Below, piece after piece: positions 53,635 through 62,364 of a stretch of DNA of 64,000 bases. The stretch lies in contig NZ_QFFY01000001.1 of NCBI RefSeq assembly GCF_003131205.1, positions 1,240,001 through 1,304,000 on the forward strand, in the 5' to 3' direction. The position numbers were made by a program, and so were the translations under genes. How positions within the stretch are numbered: the first letter of the stretch is position 1; each line of letters starts with the position of its first letter. The notes below the pieces were generated by a model, which saw nothing but the letters and a program-made list of their open reading frames with translations, did no database searches and was not told the DNA's origin. Source of the stretch: Occallatibacter savannae (lineage in GTDB: Bacteria; Acidobacteriota; Terriglobia; Terriglobales; Acidobacteriaceae).

Positions 53635-54195
53635 TCATTGTTTTGTGGACTTTATCCTGCTGCGCAACCCTGAAAGCGCCTCCCATCGAGGATCCGTCTG
53701 ACCCTCCTCGCAGGAGCATTCCTGGTTATTGCGATTCTGGCCGCAGCGCGGGCAAAGTCCTTTGCAGTCATCCTTGCACAGAGTCCTGACCGGCAGTGTC
53801 AAAAGCACCTGCTCGCGCAGCACATCCTCAAGCAAAAGACTGTCCTTTTGATAATAACCGATTTCGGTCTCCACTGCCGTTATCGACCGCTCCGAAGCCC
53901 CCGCATCCGCCCCAATCGGCCTGAAGATCAGGTCGAACTCCCCGTTAAGCGGAACATCAACAGGCTCAACACATCGGGCGCACGGCACCTGGAACTTGCC
54001 CGCAAACTTCCCCCTCAGCCGGATGTCCGCAACAATCTCGCGCGGCCCCCGGTGCTCGTGGATGACCTCCGCCCGTCCCGAGGTCTCCAGGTTCCCTTCC
54101 TGCTCCGCTTCCTCGCCGAAATTGATGTGTCCCGCAGGCATCGCGAGGTCGAACTCGATCGGCTCCTTCTCGAGCTCACTTACCTTGAATTCCAT
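53635..54195 (-). CDS. DUF177 / YceD family protein
   Basis: A 186-residue protein of the YceD family, linked to 23S rRNA or ribosome maturation. CARCVEPVDVPL and the C-terminal cysteine block (CKDDCKGLCPRCGQN, CSCEE) match the group with a zinc-like C-terminus. Its usual neighbour rpmF follows directly. Start 54195 (MEFKVSELEKEP) fits the family; an upstream ATG (54285) is unsupported. 53542-53634 holds a 'GCTGACAGCTG' word repeat and no gene. Confidence 0.92.
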   Translation of the reverse strand: MEFKVSELEKEPIEFDLAMPAGHINFGEEAEQEGNLETSGRAEVIHEHRGPREIVADIRLRGKFAGKFQVPCARCVEPVDVPLNGEFDLIFRPIGADAGASERSITAVETEIGYYQKDSLLLEDVLREQVLLTLPVRTLCKDDCKGLCPRCGQNRNNQECSCEEGQTDPRWEALSGLRSRIKSTKQ

Positions 54196-54301
54196 ATCGT
54201 TCAGCCTATTGCTGCCCACCCGGCCCGTCAACGCGTTGAAAACTCCCATACTCATTAGACGCCGCAACGCGCGCCAATCATTCAAAACTCAGTGCGGGTG
54301 C

Positions 54302-54327
54302 CCCCGGTCTCGATTTTGAGACCGGGG
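54302..54327. repeat. Hairpin repeat, co-varying copy
   Basis: CCCCGGTCTC (54302-54311) pairs perfectly with GAGACCGGGG (54318-54327), loop gatttt. The copy at 25815 has CCCAGGTCTC/GAGACCTGGG: the fourth base pair changed from A-T to C-G on both arms. Both are preceded by GGGTGCC. Confidence 0.75.
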
Positions 54328-54347
54328 TTCTCTGCTACCCTCCACCC

Positions 54348-54830
54348 ATGCTCCCCCTCATCGACGAACTCCTCCGCCACAAATGGTGGGCAAATTCCCA
54401 AATCCTCCACTCCGTCGAACAGCACCCACCCGCGGCAGAAGACCCGGAGCTTCACAAGCTCCTCCACCACATTCTCGTCTCCAACCGCTACTGGCTTCTT
54501 CTCACGCTCGGCCAGCCGTTCGTTGACGAACAGGAGAAGCACATACCCGAGTCCCAGGCCGCACTTACCTCGCAGTTCGACCGCACCGAACTGCTTGAGC
54601 TCGATTGGCTCTCCCGCGCCACTTCAGACGAACTCGACCGGCAACTACAGCCCCGAGCCCTCCCGGGTATCGCCATCTCCGTAGCTCAAGCGATGATGCA
54701 AACCGTGCTTCACAGTCAAGGCCATCGCTCGCAGTGTGCAACGCGCCTTCGCGCTCTCGGCGGCACACCCGCCCCGACAGACTTCGTCCTCTGGGTCCGG
54801 GAGCAGAAAGCCTCGGCCGATTCGATCTGA
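54348..54830 (+). CDS. DinB-family protein
   Basis: A 160-residue four-helix-bundle protein of the DinB/YfiT type. The presumed metal histidines appear in KLLHHILVSNRYWL and LHSQGHRSQC. Members of the superfamily include thiol transferases; the substrate is unknown here. There is no clear ribosome-binding site. It is convergent with the ubiD gene. Confidence 0.85.
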   Translation: MLPLIDELLRHKWWANSQILHSVEQHPPAAEDPELHKLLHHILVSNRYWLLLTLGQPFVDEQEKHIPESQAALTSQFDRTELLELDWLSRATSDELDRQLQPRALPGIAISVAQAMMQTVLHSQGHRSQCATRLRALGGTPAPTDFVLWVREQKASADSI

Positions 54831-54891
54831 GCTGTAGAACACTCAATGAAATCTCCCGTGCCACTGCTCTGAAAAGAACCGAAGAAAAGTC

Positions 54892-56574
54892 CTACAGCCC
54901 GAGCGAAGCCCAGATCTCGTCCACCCGCGCCTTCGTCTCCCTATCCATCTCAATCATCGCTGGCCAGGGCCTCGTGAACCCCTCCGCTTTCCACTTCCGC
55001 GTCGCATCGATCCCCATCTTCGATCCGTAGTTCGGCATCCGCGACGCATGATCCAGCGAATCCACCGGCCCCAGCGTGAACTGAATGTCCCGCTCCGGGT
55101 CGATATTATTCGCAACCCTCAGCACCACCTCGCCCACGTCCTGCACATCGCAATCCTCATCGACAACGACAATGCACTTGGTAAACATCGCCTGCCCCAG
55201 CGACCAGATCGCGTTCATCACCTTCCTGGCCTGCCCTGGATAGCTCTTCCGAATCGACACCAGCATGAGGTTATGAAACACACCCTCCACAGGCAGATTG
55301 ATGTCCACGATCTCCGGAATCGTCAAGCGCATCGCCGGCAAAAAGATCCGCTCCACCGCCTTGCCCATCCACGCATCTTCCATCGGCGGCTTGCCTACAA
55401 TCGTCGCCGCATAAATCGGATCCTTGCGATGCGTGATGCACGTCAGGTGAAACACCGGGTAGTCCTCTGCCATCGTGTAGAAGCCCGTATGGTCGCCGAA
55501 TGGCCCTTCGCTCCGCATCTCGCTCAGCTCGACGTATCCCTCAAGCACGATCTCCGCGCTCGCCGGAACCTCCAGATCCACCGTCTCGCACTTCACAATC
55601 TCGACCGGCTTCCCCCTCAGGAAGCCCGCGATCATGAACTCCTCAACCTCTGGCGGCGCCGGTACAATCGCCGAGAACGTCAGCGCCGGCTCCGTCCCAA
55701 TCGCTACGGCTACCTCCAGCCTCGATCCTTTGAGCTTTCCCAACGCCACCTGCGGAATTCCCCCGACCTGCCCATCCGGAATCGTCACCGAACCACCGGC
55801 CGACTCCGCCATCGCCGCAACACTCGCCGCCCGCGGGTCTCCGGTCGTCGCAGCCTGCGCCTGCGCCCGCAGCGCATTCCTGAAGTGCTCCGCCGCCACC
55901 TTCTGCCGCTGCCAGTGCATCCCCGTCGTCTGTCCGTCGAACACCTGCATCCGGTACATGCCGATATTCCGCTTCCCATTGCGCGGGTCGCGAGTATGAA
56001 CACACGGCAGCGTGATGAACCGCCCCCCATCATGCGGCCAGCACTTCAATATCGGAAACGCATTCAGGTCGAACCCCTCGCGCAGCACCACTTCCTTGCA
56101 GGGCGCGTCCTTTGCATTCACCGTCTTCGGAAACACATTCCCCAGCTCCGCCAGTTGCGGCAGCATCTTCAACTTGTCCAGGAAACCGCCTCCCGGCGCC
56201 TTCACGTTCATCAACCCGGTGATGCGCTCCGCAATCTCATCCAGCCGCTCCACACCGAGCGCCATCGCCATCCGCCGCTCGCTGCCGAACTGGTTCATCA
56301 AAACCTTATGCCCCGGAAACCCCTTCACCTTCTCAAACAGCAACGCCGGCCCACCGGCCGCATACTTCCACTGCTTACGGTTGTCATCCTGAGCGGAGCC
56401 TTTGCGAAGCGAAGGCGCAGTCGAAGGATCTGCAGTTCGTGCCTTCCCTATTTTGCTGACCCTATCCGTAATCTCCGTGATCTCCAGCTCAGGCGACACC
56501 TCCGCACTGATCCTCTTTAGTTCGCCGCTCTTCTCGAGTGCCCTGATCCAGTCCCGTAGATCTTCGTATGCCAC
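54892..56574 (-). CDS. UbiD-family decarboxylase with in-frame repeat insertion
   Basis: A prenyl-FMN-dependent decarboxylase of 560 residues, likely for ubiquinone or menaquinone precursor or a related aromatic acid. Start GTG at 56574 follows GGGAGAAG. Landmarks are LRDWIRALEKSGELKRIS, GGPALLFEKVKGF, IGMYRMQVFDGQTTGMHWQ, MRSEGPFGDHTGFY and CIVVVDEDCDVQDVGEV, with the usual catalytic E/R/E neighbourhood. Between ITEITDRV and GGPALLFE there are ~30 additional residues (ADPSTAPSLRKGSAQDDN), encoded by a dispersed repeat. A second non-family insertion lies near AQAATTGDPRAASVAAMAES. UbiX is not in the window. Confidence 0.9.
   Translation of the reverse strand: MAYEDLRDWIRALEKSGELKRISAEVSPELEITEITDRVSKIGKARTADPSTAPSLRKGSAQDDNRKQWKYAAGGPALLFEKVKGFPGHKVLMNQFGSERRMAMALGVERLDEIAERITGLMNVKAPGGGFLDKLKMLPQLAELGNVFPKTVNAKDAPCKEVVLREGFDLNAFPILKCWPHDGGRFITLPCVHTRDPRNGKRNIGMYRMQVFDGQTTGMHWQRQKVAAEHFRNALRAQAQAATTGDPRAASVAAMAESAGGSVTIPDGQVGGIPQVALGKLKGSRLEVAVAIGTEPALTFSAIVPAPPEVEEFMIAGFLRGKPVEIVKCETVDLEVPASAEIVLEGYVELSEMRSEGPFGDHTGFYTMAEDYPVFHLTCITHRKDPIYAATIVGKPPMEDAWMGKAVERIFLPAMRLTIPEIVDINLPVEGVFHNLMLVSIRKSYPGQARKVMNAIWSLGQAMFTKCIVVVDEDCDVQDVGEVVLRVANNIDPERDIQFTLGPVDSLDHASRMPNYGSKMGIDATRKWKAEGFTRPWPAMIEMDRETKARVDEIWASLGL
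56382..56434. repeat. Dispersed 'TCATCCTGAGCGG' repeat inside ubiD
   Basis: TGTCATCCTGAGCGGAGCC...GAAGCGAAGGCGCAGTCGAAGGATCTGCAG is a form of a widespread bacterial intergenic repeat. Here it is in frame in coding sequence, with no stop. A related hairpin lies at 59732-59750. Confidence 0.7.
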
Positions 56575-56582
56575 CGTCTTCT

Positions 56583-56672
56583 CCCGCTAACTCGCTAACT
56601 TGCTTGGCGCTTCCTCAAGCCGTAGATCGGTCTTCCTTCATGGGTGAGGAAGCGCCGCTAACTTGCTAAGAG
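56583..56672. repeat. Inverted repeat with flanking direct repeat upstream of ubiD
   Basis: GGCGCTTCCTCA (56606-56617) and TGAGGAAGCGCC (56645-56656) are perfect 12-bp inverted copies. Each end is flanked by GCTAACTTGCT (56594-56604 and 56657-56667), an 11-bp direct repeat. It could be a miniature mobile element with a target duplication, or part of the GCTAACTTGC word family at 58063. Confidence 0.65.
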
Positions 56673-56845
56673 GCTAAGAACCACGCCGCCCTGAACCGCC
56701 CCGCGCTAGTATCCCCAGACCATACTAAGCCTTGCTCGGTGCATGACTTTCGTGCCGCCAAAACCTCACCTCATACCACCACGCAAACCCCTCCGCATCT
56801 AACCCCGCAGGAAAGCGCCAATCTCAACCAAAGGACCCTCCCCCA

Positions 56846-57988
56846 ATGCCCAACACTCCGCGCGTTCCCTGCCATCCATACTTCAAACTCCGCCGCCTCG
56901 TCCCCCACATCCAGATCGGCCCGCTCGCCCCCGCACCCTGGAACGTTCCAAACCTCTGCTCCGCCTACAAATGGCCCACCGGCCTCGCCGGCGGCGGCGT
57001 CATCGCCATAGTCGAACTCGGCGGCGGCTGGGTCATGTCCGACATGGACGCCTACTTCAAATCCATCAACCAGCCCGTCCCCAGCATCACCGATGTCTCC
57101 GTCGACGGCACCCAAAACACCCCCAATCAGAACACCGGCTCCAACAGCGACGCCGACGTCGAAGTCGCCCTCGACATCCAGGTCGCCGCTGCAGCCTATT
57201 ACGCCTCCACCGGACAGCCCGCCACCATCCGCATGTACTGGGCGAAAGACATCGCTCCCGCCGTCCAGAAAGCCGCACAGGACGGATGCGACGTCTGCTC
57301 CATCTCCTGGGGCGCCGACGAAAACACCTGGGGCACGCAGGCGGCCGACGAAATGGAATCCGCCGCAGCCACCGCAACCGACCTCGGCATGATCGTCTTC
57401 GCCGCATCCGGCGACAACAACTCCAGCGACGGCGGCAACACACCCGCCAACGTCGATTGCCCTTCCTCCTGCCCGCACGTCATCGGCTGCGGCGGAACCT
57501 ACAAAACCTCCAGCACCGAGACAGTCTGGAACGACAGCCCCGGCCAGACCAATGGCGAAGGCACCGGCGGCGGATACTCCACGATCTTCCCCACGCAGAC
57601 CTTCCAGATCGGAATCCCCAAACCTCCCGCGGGCTCGCCCTACGGCAAAGGACGCATGGTCCCCGACGTCGCTGCAGACGCCGACCCCAACACCGGCTAC
57701 AACGTAACCGTCCACGGCTCCAGCACCGTCGTCGGTGGCACCAGCGCCGTTGCCCCGCTCTACGCCGGCCTCTTCGCCGCCTTCGGAAAGAAACTCGGCT
57801 TCGTTACACCCACGCTCTACAAAAACCCATCCGCATTCGCCGACATCACCTCTGGCAGCAACGGTTACTACAACGCCGGTCCCGGACCCGACCCCTGCAC
57901 CGGCCTCGGCTCCCCCATCGGCAACAAACTCGCTTCCCTCTTCATCCCCGCTTCCGGCCACAACCCCAACGACCAGATCGCCTCATAA
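56846..57988 (+). CDS. Sedolisin (S53) peptidase without pro-domain
   Basis: A serine-carboxyl peptidase of 380 residues, acid-active in its family. The catalytic acid pair is in DADVEVALDIQV, the oxyanion aspartate region in FAASGDNNSSD, and the serine in GGTSAVAPLYAG. A calcium-type end (ADITSGSNGYYNAGPGPDPC, then TGLGSPIG) is present. Classical S53 enzymes carry a ~180-residue pro-domain and a signal peptide; this one starts almost directly at the catalytic domain (MPNTPRVPCHPYFKLRRL), with neither visible. AAAGGA precedes the ATG. How it is exported or kept inactive is unclear. Confidence 0.85.
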   Translation: MPNTPRVPCHPYFKLRRLVPHIQIGPLAPAPWNVPNLCSAYKWPTGLAGGGVIAIVELGGGWVMSDMDAYFKSINQPVPSITDVSVDGTQNTPNQNTGSNSDADVEVALDIQVAAAAYYASTGQPATIRMYWAKDIAPAVQKAAQDGCDVCSISWGADENTWGTQAADEMESAAATATDLGMIVFAASGDNNSSDGGNTPANVDCPSSCPHVIGCGGTYKTSSTETVWNDSPGQTNGEGTGGGYSTIFPTQTFQIGIPKPPAGSPYGKGRMVPDVAADADPNTGYNVTVHGSSTVVGGTSAVAPLYAGLFAAFGKKLGFVTPTLYKNPSAFADITSGSNGYYNAGPGPDPCTGLGSPIGNKLASLFIPASGHNPNDQIAS

Positions 57989-58316
57989 CCGTGCAAGCTG
58001 TGCCCCATCCAATCGGCGCTTTCTGCCGGATGGGTTGGAAATGCCTACCCAGCCAACGCAGCCCCGCTAACTTGCTAACTGGCTATCGGCGCAAAGCGCC
58101 GCTAACTCGTAAAAGATCAAAAATAGAGCCTGACTCACGTCCGACGGCTCCAGGTCCAAACTCCCCACACCTCCGTCCCAGTGTGTTACAAATAACTGTC
58201 CCAGGATCACGGGCAAGAACGGCTCTAAAAAATCGCTTTACTCTCCCGGTCCAAACCGGCTCTGAAAGCTCGATTTTCAATCCGCACCGCCCATCCCTGA
58301 GAGCCAGGAGATTTCC
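57989..58316. other. Intergenic region with hairpins, xylA leader
   Basis: A 328-nt gap. It holds a hairpin (CCCATCC 58004-58010 with GGATGGG 58028-58034, plus an inner CGGC/GCCG) and the GCTAACTTGC / CTATCGGCGC-aaa-GCGCCGCTAACT repeat at 58063-58110. The xylA promoter should lie in 58110-58300. No gene is seen. Confidence 0.5.
58063..58110. repeat. 'CTATCGGCGC' hairpin repeat, second copy
   Basis: CTATCGGCGC-aaa-GCGCCGCTAACTCG (58083-58108) matches the unit at 43716-43740; only the 3-nt loop and one base differ. CGCTAACTTGCTAACT precedes it, as near 56594-56667. Confidence 0.65.
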
Positions 58317-59648
58317 ATGCCCGACACCATCTTCAGTTCCTTCAAGACCGTCGCCTACGAGGGCCCGGCCTCTGAAAATCCGCTGTCCTACCGTTGGTAC
58401 GACCCCGATCGCGTCGTCAACGGCAAGCCTCTCAAAGACCATCTCCGCTTCGCCGTTGCCTACTGGCACTCGCTCAACATGCAGGGCAGTGACCCGTTCG
58501 GCGGACCCACCATTCCGCGCCCCTGGTTCAACGCCGGCGACCCGATTGCGCAAGCGAAAGCCAAGGCCAACGCCGCATTCGAACTCTTCCGCGTCCTCGA
58601 CTTCCCGTTCTTCTGCTGGCACGACGCCGACATCGCCCCGCCCGCGGACACCCTAGCTGAGACCCTCAAAAACTTCCACACAATGGTCGACTACCTCGAA
58701 GAGAAGATGCGCAGCTACTCCACGCGCCTCCTCTGGGGAACAGCCAACCTCTTTTCGCATCCGCGCTTCATGGCCGGAGCCTCCACCAATCCCGACCCCG
58801 AAGTCTTCGCATGGTGCGCCGCCACCGTGAAGAATTGCCTCGACGCCACCAAGCGCCTCGGCGGCTCCAACTACGTCCTCTGGGGCGGACGCGAAGGCTA
58901 CGAAACCCTGCTCAACACCGACATGAAGCAGGAACTCGAGCAGATGGGCCGCTTCCTCACTATGGTCGTTGAATACAAACACAAAATCGGCTTCAAGGGC
59001 CAGATCCTCGTCGAGCCCAAGCCCAAAGAGCCCACCGCGCACCAGTACGACTTCGATGTCGCCACCGTCTACTCGTTCCTCAAGCGCTTCAACCTCGAGA
59101 ACGAAGTAAAGCTCAACATCGAAGCCAATCACGCCCTGCTCGCCGGCCACACCTTCGAACACGAAATCGCCACCGCGGCCTCACTCAACGCGCTCGGCTC
59201 GCTCGACATTAATCGCGGCGATCCACTTCTCGGTTGGGACACCGACCAATTCCCCAACGATCTCTGGTCGATGACCATCAGCATGATTCACGTCATCAAG
59301 GCCGGCGGACTCAACCCCGGCGGCTGCAACTTCGACGCCAAGGTACGCCGTCAGAGCTTCACACCTGAGGACCTCATTCACGCCCACGTCGGTGGCGCCG
59401 ATCTTTGCGCCCGCGCCTTCCTCACCGCGGCCAAAATCATCGAAGATGGTCGGCTCGACAAGATCGTCTCCGACCGCTACGCCGGGTGGAAGTCCTCCGA
59501 CGCACAGGCAATCTTCAGCGGCAAAAAGTCTCTCGATGAACTCGAGAAGTGGGCGCTCGACAAGAACATCAACCCGCAACCCCGCTCCGGCCGCCAGGAG
59601 GAAATCGAAAACCTCCTCGTCCGCCAGATCTACTCCGACAAAATCTAG
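58317..59648 (+). CDS. xylA: Xylose isomerase
   Basis: A 443-residue TIM-barrel metal enzyme that converts D-xylose to D-xylulose. Conserved blocks are [60 protein letters not shown] and [10 protein letters not shown], which hold both metal sites and the catalytic histidine. AGGAG precedes the ATG. It ends with a strong terminator, so it is probably monocistronic; no xylulokinase is adjacent. The GH39-like gene downstream may feed it. Confidence 0.97.
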   Translation: MPDTIFSSFKTVAYEGPASENPLSYRWYDPDRVVNGKPLKDHLRFAVAYWHSLNMQGSDPFGGPTIPRPWFNAGDPIAQAKAKANAAFELFRVLDFPFFCWHDADIAPPADTLAETLKNFHTMVDYLEEKMRSYSTRLLWGTANLFSHPRFMAGASTNPDPEVFAWCAATVKNCLDATKRLGGSNYVLWGGREGYETLLNTDMKQELEQMGRFLTMVVEYKHKIGFKGQILVEPKPKEPTAHQYDFDVATVYSFLKRFNLENEVKLNIEANHALLAGHTFEHEIATAASLNALGSLDINRGDPLLGWDTDQFPNDLWSMTISMIHVIKAGGLNPGGCNFDAKVRRQSFTPEDLIHAHVGGADLCARAFLTAAKIIEDGRLDKIVSDRYAGWKSSDAQAIFSGKKSLDELEKWALDKNINPQPRSGRQEEIENLLVRQIYSDKI

Positions 59649-59667
59649 TTCAAGCCCAGCAACAACA

Positions 59668-59703
59668 ACGGCCACTCTCACGTAGAGTGGCCGTTCCTTT
59701 TTC
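59668..59703 (+). terminator. xylA terminator
   Basis: AACGGCCACTCT (59668-59679) pairs perfectly with AGAGTGGCCGTT (59685-59696) over a 5-nt loop, followed by CCTTTTT. It lies 20 nt after the stop codon. Confidence 0.93.
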
Positions 59704-59714
59704 CGAACATCGGT

Positions 59715-59768
59715 CCCGTCATTTCTACCGGGCCTTCGCGCAGCGAAGGCGAACCTGAGATTCCGCAG
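59715..59768. repeat. Intergenic hairpin repeat
   Basis: GCCTTCGC (59732-59739) and GCGAAGGC (59743-59750) form a perfect 8-bp stem with loop gca, followed by GAACCTGAGATTCCGCAG. This is related to the repeat found within ubiD at 56382-56434. Confidence 0.55.
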
Positions 59769-59830
59769 TTGCTTTTCATCCACTCGCGACGACCCTTGCA
59801 AAGCATCTAAGTACCTCGAACCTACCCCCC

Positions 59831-61342
59831 GTGAAGTACCCTCGCACACACACCGCTTTTCTCCTTCTACCGCTCCTTCTCGTCAGTTGCGGTGCCCCGC
59901 CCTCCACCTCCAGCTCAAAAGACCTCACCATTCACTGGAACATCCCCGCCGTTATCAATTGCACCACCCCAACCCTTCAGGTCGTCGTCAACCCGCACCT
60001 TCGCCCTGGCGATCCTCTCGGCATCGCAGCCTTCAATGCAATTCACACTCTCGCCCCCGACTACGTCCGCTTCCAGGCTTGGATCCCTTACCCCAAACTC
60101 GCAGTCGCCGAACTTCAGCCCCCAACTCCGCAATCAACATCGTGGGACTTCTCTCTTATCGATCCCATCCTCGCCAACTTCCTCTCAGCCACCGCCGGCC
60201 ACCCCACCGTGATGGACTTCAGCACCATCCCGCAATGGATGTTTGTCACCGACGCACCCATCTCCTATCCCGCCGATCCCAATCAGCCCACATGGGACTA
60301 CGAACAAGGCACACAACTCCGCGACCCAACTCTGACAGAACTGTCCGACTACTACCGCCGCCTCGCCTCCTGGTACGTTAGCGGCGGCTTCACCGACGAG
60401 AACGGCCTCTGGCACGACTCGGGCCATCATTACAAGTTCCCCATCTGGGAAGTCCTCAACGAGCCAGATCTCGAGCACAGCACAACGGCCGAAGAGTACA
60501 CGCGCCGCTACGATGCCATCGTCGACGCCGTCCGCTCCGTCTCTCCGGACACGAAATTCATGGGCCTCTCCCTCGGCCTGCCCGCCGATGAATCCGACTT
60601 CATCCGCTATTTCCTCGATCCCTCGAACCACCTGCCCGGCATACCCATCGACTACATCTCCTATCACTTCTACACAGTCCCCGCATTGGACGAGACCCCT
60701 GATACCTGGCAGTACACGCTCTTTCAGCAAGCCGATGACTACCTCGCGACCGTCCGCTCCGTAGAAGCCATTCGCCGTCGCCTTTCGCCGCGTACGCTCA
60801 CGGACATCGATGAGTTCGGCGCTATTCTCCCCACCGACGCGCCTCCCGGCATCGGCCCGGCGCCACCGCCCATCTGGTGGAACACCTCGGCCGCTGTCCA
60901 CGCCTACATGTACCTGCAGCTCGCGCGCATGCAGATTCCTATCCTTGGCGAAGCGCAACTGATCGGTTTCCCTTCCCAGTACCCGACACTGACCATGATC
61001 GACTGGGCCACCAATCAGCCCAACGCGCGCTTCTGGGCCCTCAGCTTGTTAAAGAATTCCTTCCATCCCGGCGATCGCATGGTGCAGACCGCCGCGGCAT
61101 CCTCACTCGCTTCGAATATCGAAGCGCAAGCCTACCTCGCCCCAGGTGGGCGCAGACTCCTGCTCATCAATAAGCGGAACAGGCCAGTCGACGTCGCCAT
61201 CCCGAACGCTGCGTCCGCAACTGCTCTTGCAGTCGACGCGCAATCCGCCGAGTCTCCCGCCCGTGCAGTAACCCTGAACAACGGCTCACTCACACTTCAG
61301 CCCTTCGCCGTTGCGGTCGTGATCTGGCAAGGCGGCGGATGA
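59831..61342 (+). CDS. GH39-like glycoside hydrolase, lipoprotein
   Basis: A 503-residue exported enzyme. A lipoprotein signal ends with LLVSC, so it should be lipid-anchored. The TIM-barrel part includes DYVRFQAWIPYPKL, the acid/base motif WEVLNEPDLEH and the likely nucleophile region TDIDEFGAI. A C-terminal beta-sandwich (RRLLLINKRNRPVDVAIP) follows. GH39 members are beta-xylosidases or alpha-iduronidases; with xylA upstream, a xylan-type substrate fits. It starts at GTG without a clear ribosome-binding site. Confidence 0.78.
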   Translation: MKYPRTHTAFLLLPLLLVSCGAPPSTSSSKDLTIHWNIPAVINCTTPTLQVVVNPHLRPGDPLGIAAFNAIHTLAPDYVRFQAWIPYPKLAVAELQPPTPQSTSWDFSLIDPILANFLSATAGHPTVMDFSTIPQWMFVTDAPISYPADPNQPTWDYEQGTQLRDPTLTELSDYYRRLASWYVSGGFTDENGLWHDSGHHYKFPIWEVLNEPDLEHSTTAEEYTRRYDAIVDAVRSVSPDTKFMGLSLGLPADESDFIRYFLDPSNHLPGIPIDYISYHFYTVPALDETPDTWQYTLFQQADDYLATVRSVEAIRRRLSPRTLTDIDEFGAILPTDAPPGIGPAPPPIWWNTSAAVHAYMYLQLARMQIPILGEAQLIGFPSQYPTLTMIDWATNQPNARFWALSLLKNSFHPGDRMVQTAAASSLASNIEAQAYLAPGGRRLLLINKRNRPVDVAIPNAASATALAVDAQSAESPARAVTLNNGSLTLQPFAVAVVIWQGGG

Positions 61343-61424
61343 TCGCCCGCAAACGAGCGCGAGCCATCCCCCAGCCGTCTCTCTCCCGCATTGTCTCCAG
61401 ATGAAAGGTCCTGGGCCGGTCGCC

Positions 61425-62021
61425 CTAGTACTTCGAACCGTTCTTCCCGAACCGGTACGTTTCGCCGAACGTGATGCCTCTCGGATTCAACGTATGGGTC
61501 TGTCCGGAAAGAGAGCTGTAGAAGCCGGTGAAGTAGTCATAGTCATACTCCACGCGGGTCCAGAAACGCCCCCCGGTGTGGTACTCAAATCCGCCCCCGA
61601 GGGTCCACGTATTTGAGGATTCGTGCGACTTTCCGCTGCCATTTCCCGGATGCGTCAGGCTTCCGATACCCGCCTCAGCCTTGATCAACGGCTGAAACCT
61701 GCCGAAATAATCCGAGATCCAGACCAGGCCGCCGCTGCCTTCGTAGTACTTGAAGTTCTGTGCGAGTTGGTTGCCGCCCCAGATCATCGAACGGCCCTCC
61801 GCAATCACGCTGAAGTCATGCCAGATCGTCACTGTTCCCGATACGGTGGGTCCCCATCGATTGATATCTCCACGCCCCCAGTCACCCGACCAGTAATCCG
61901 CGCCGACGTTGATCGAGCCCGATAGAGGCGAATGATACGTGCTGGCCGCAGGTGCCACTTGTGCTTCACATGATAGGGAAACGACGCAGAGGGACAACGC
62001 AATAAGCAGTCTGGTAAGCAT
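61425..62021 (-). CDS. Small outer-membrane beta-barrel protein
   Basis: A 198-residue protein with a signal peptide (LTRLLIALSLCVVSLSCEAQ). Alternating beta-strands rich in Tyr, Trp and Gly follow (GSINVGADYWSGDWGRG, TVTIWHDFSVIAEGR, RFWTRVEYDYDYFTGFY), ending GETYRFGKNGSKY with a terminal tyrosine. This suits an 8-stranded OmpA/OmpX-type barrel. Start 62021 follows GGAGATG; the longer reading to 62105 is rejected. No function can be given. Confidence 0.78.
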   Translation of the reverse strand: MLTRLLIALSLCVVSLSCEAQVAPAASTYHSPLSGSINVGADYWSGDWGRGDINRWGPTVSGTVTIWHDFSVIAEGRSMIWGGNQLAQNFKYYEGSGGLVWISDYFGRFQPLIKAEAGIGSLTHPGNGSGKSHESSNTWTLGGGFEYHTGGRFWTRVEYDYDYFTGFYSSLSGQTHTLNPRGITFGETYRFGKNGSKY

Positions 62022-62364
62022 GTTTACATCTCCTGCCTGAAACTTTGGTTTTTGGAAGGCCTCCCAACCTTGCATGGGATGGATCCCACTACTCCCAGTT
62101 CTCACACCTGGGATCGGATCGATCTGTCACTGCGGCCCGCAACAACAGCCCGGACCAAGTGCAGATCAGATAGGGACTTATTCTACACGCGGCTCCTTCA
62201 GTCCGGTCGAGATCTTCGATCTCCATGGGAACGCAGCCGGCCGGGATGCCGGGTATCCAGAGCTATGATGCCGCGAACAGCCCCGGCACCCGCTGTGCAG
62301 GATGACCATCTTGATTCCAACCGTGCATCGGTGCGGACCCAAAGTCGGCCCATGGCTCTGCCCT
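62022..62364. other. Intergenic region between barrel gene and M1 peptidase
   Basis: A 343-nt gap. The left part should be the promoter of the barrel-protein gene; the right part is downstream of the peptidase gene. I see no convincing gene, terminator or operator. Confidence 0.4.
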
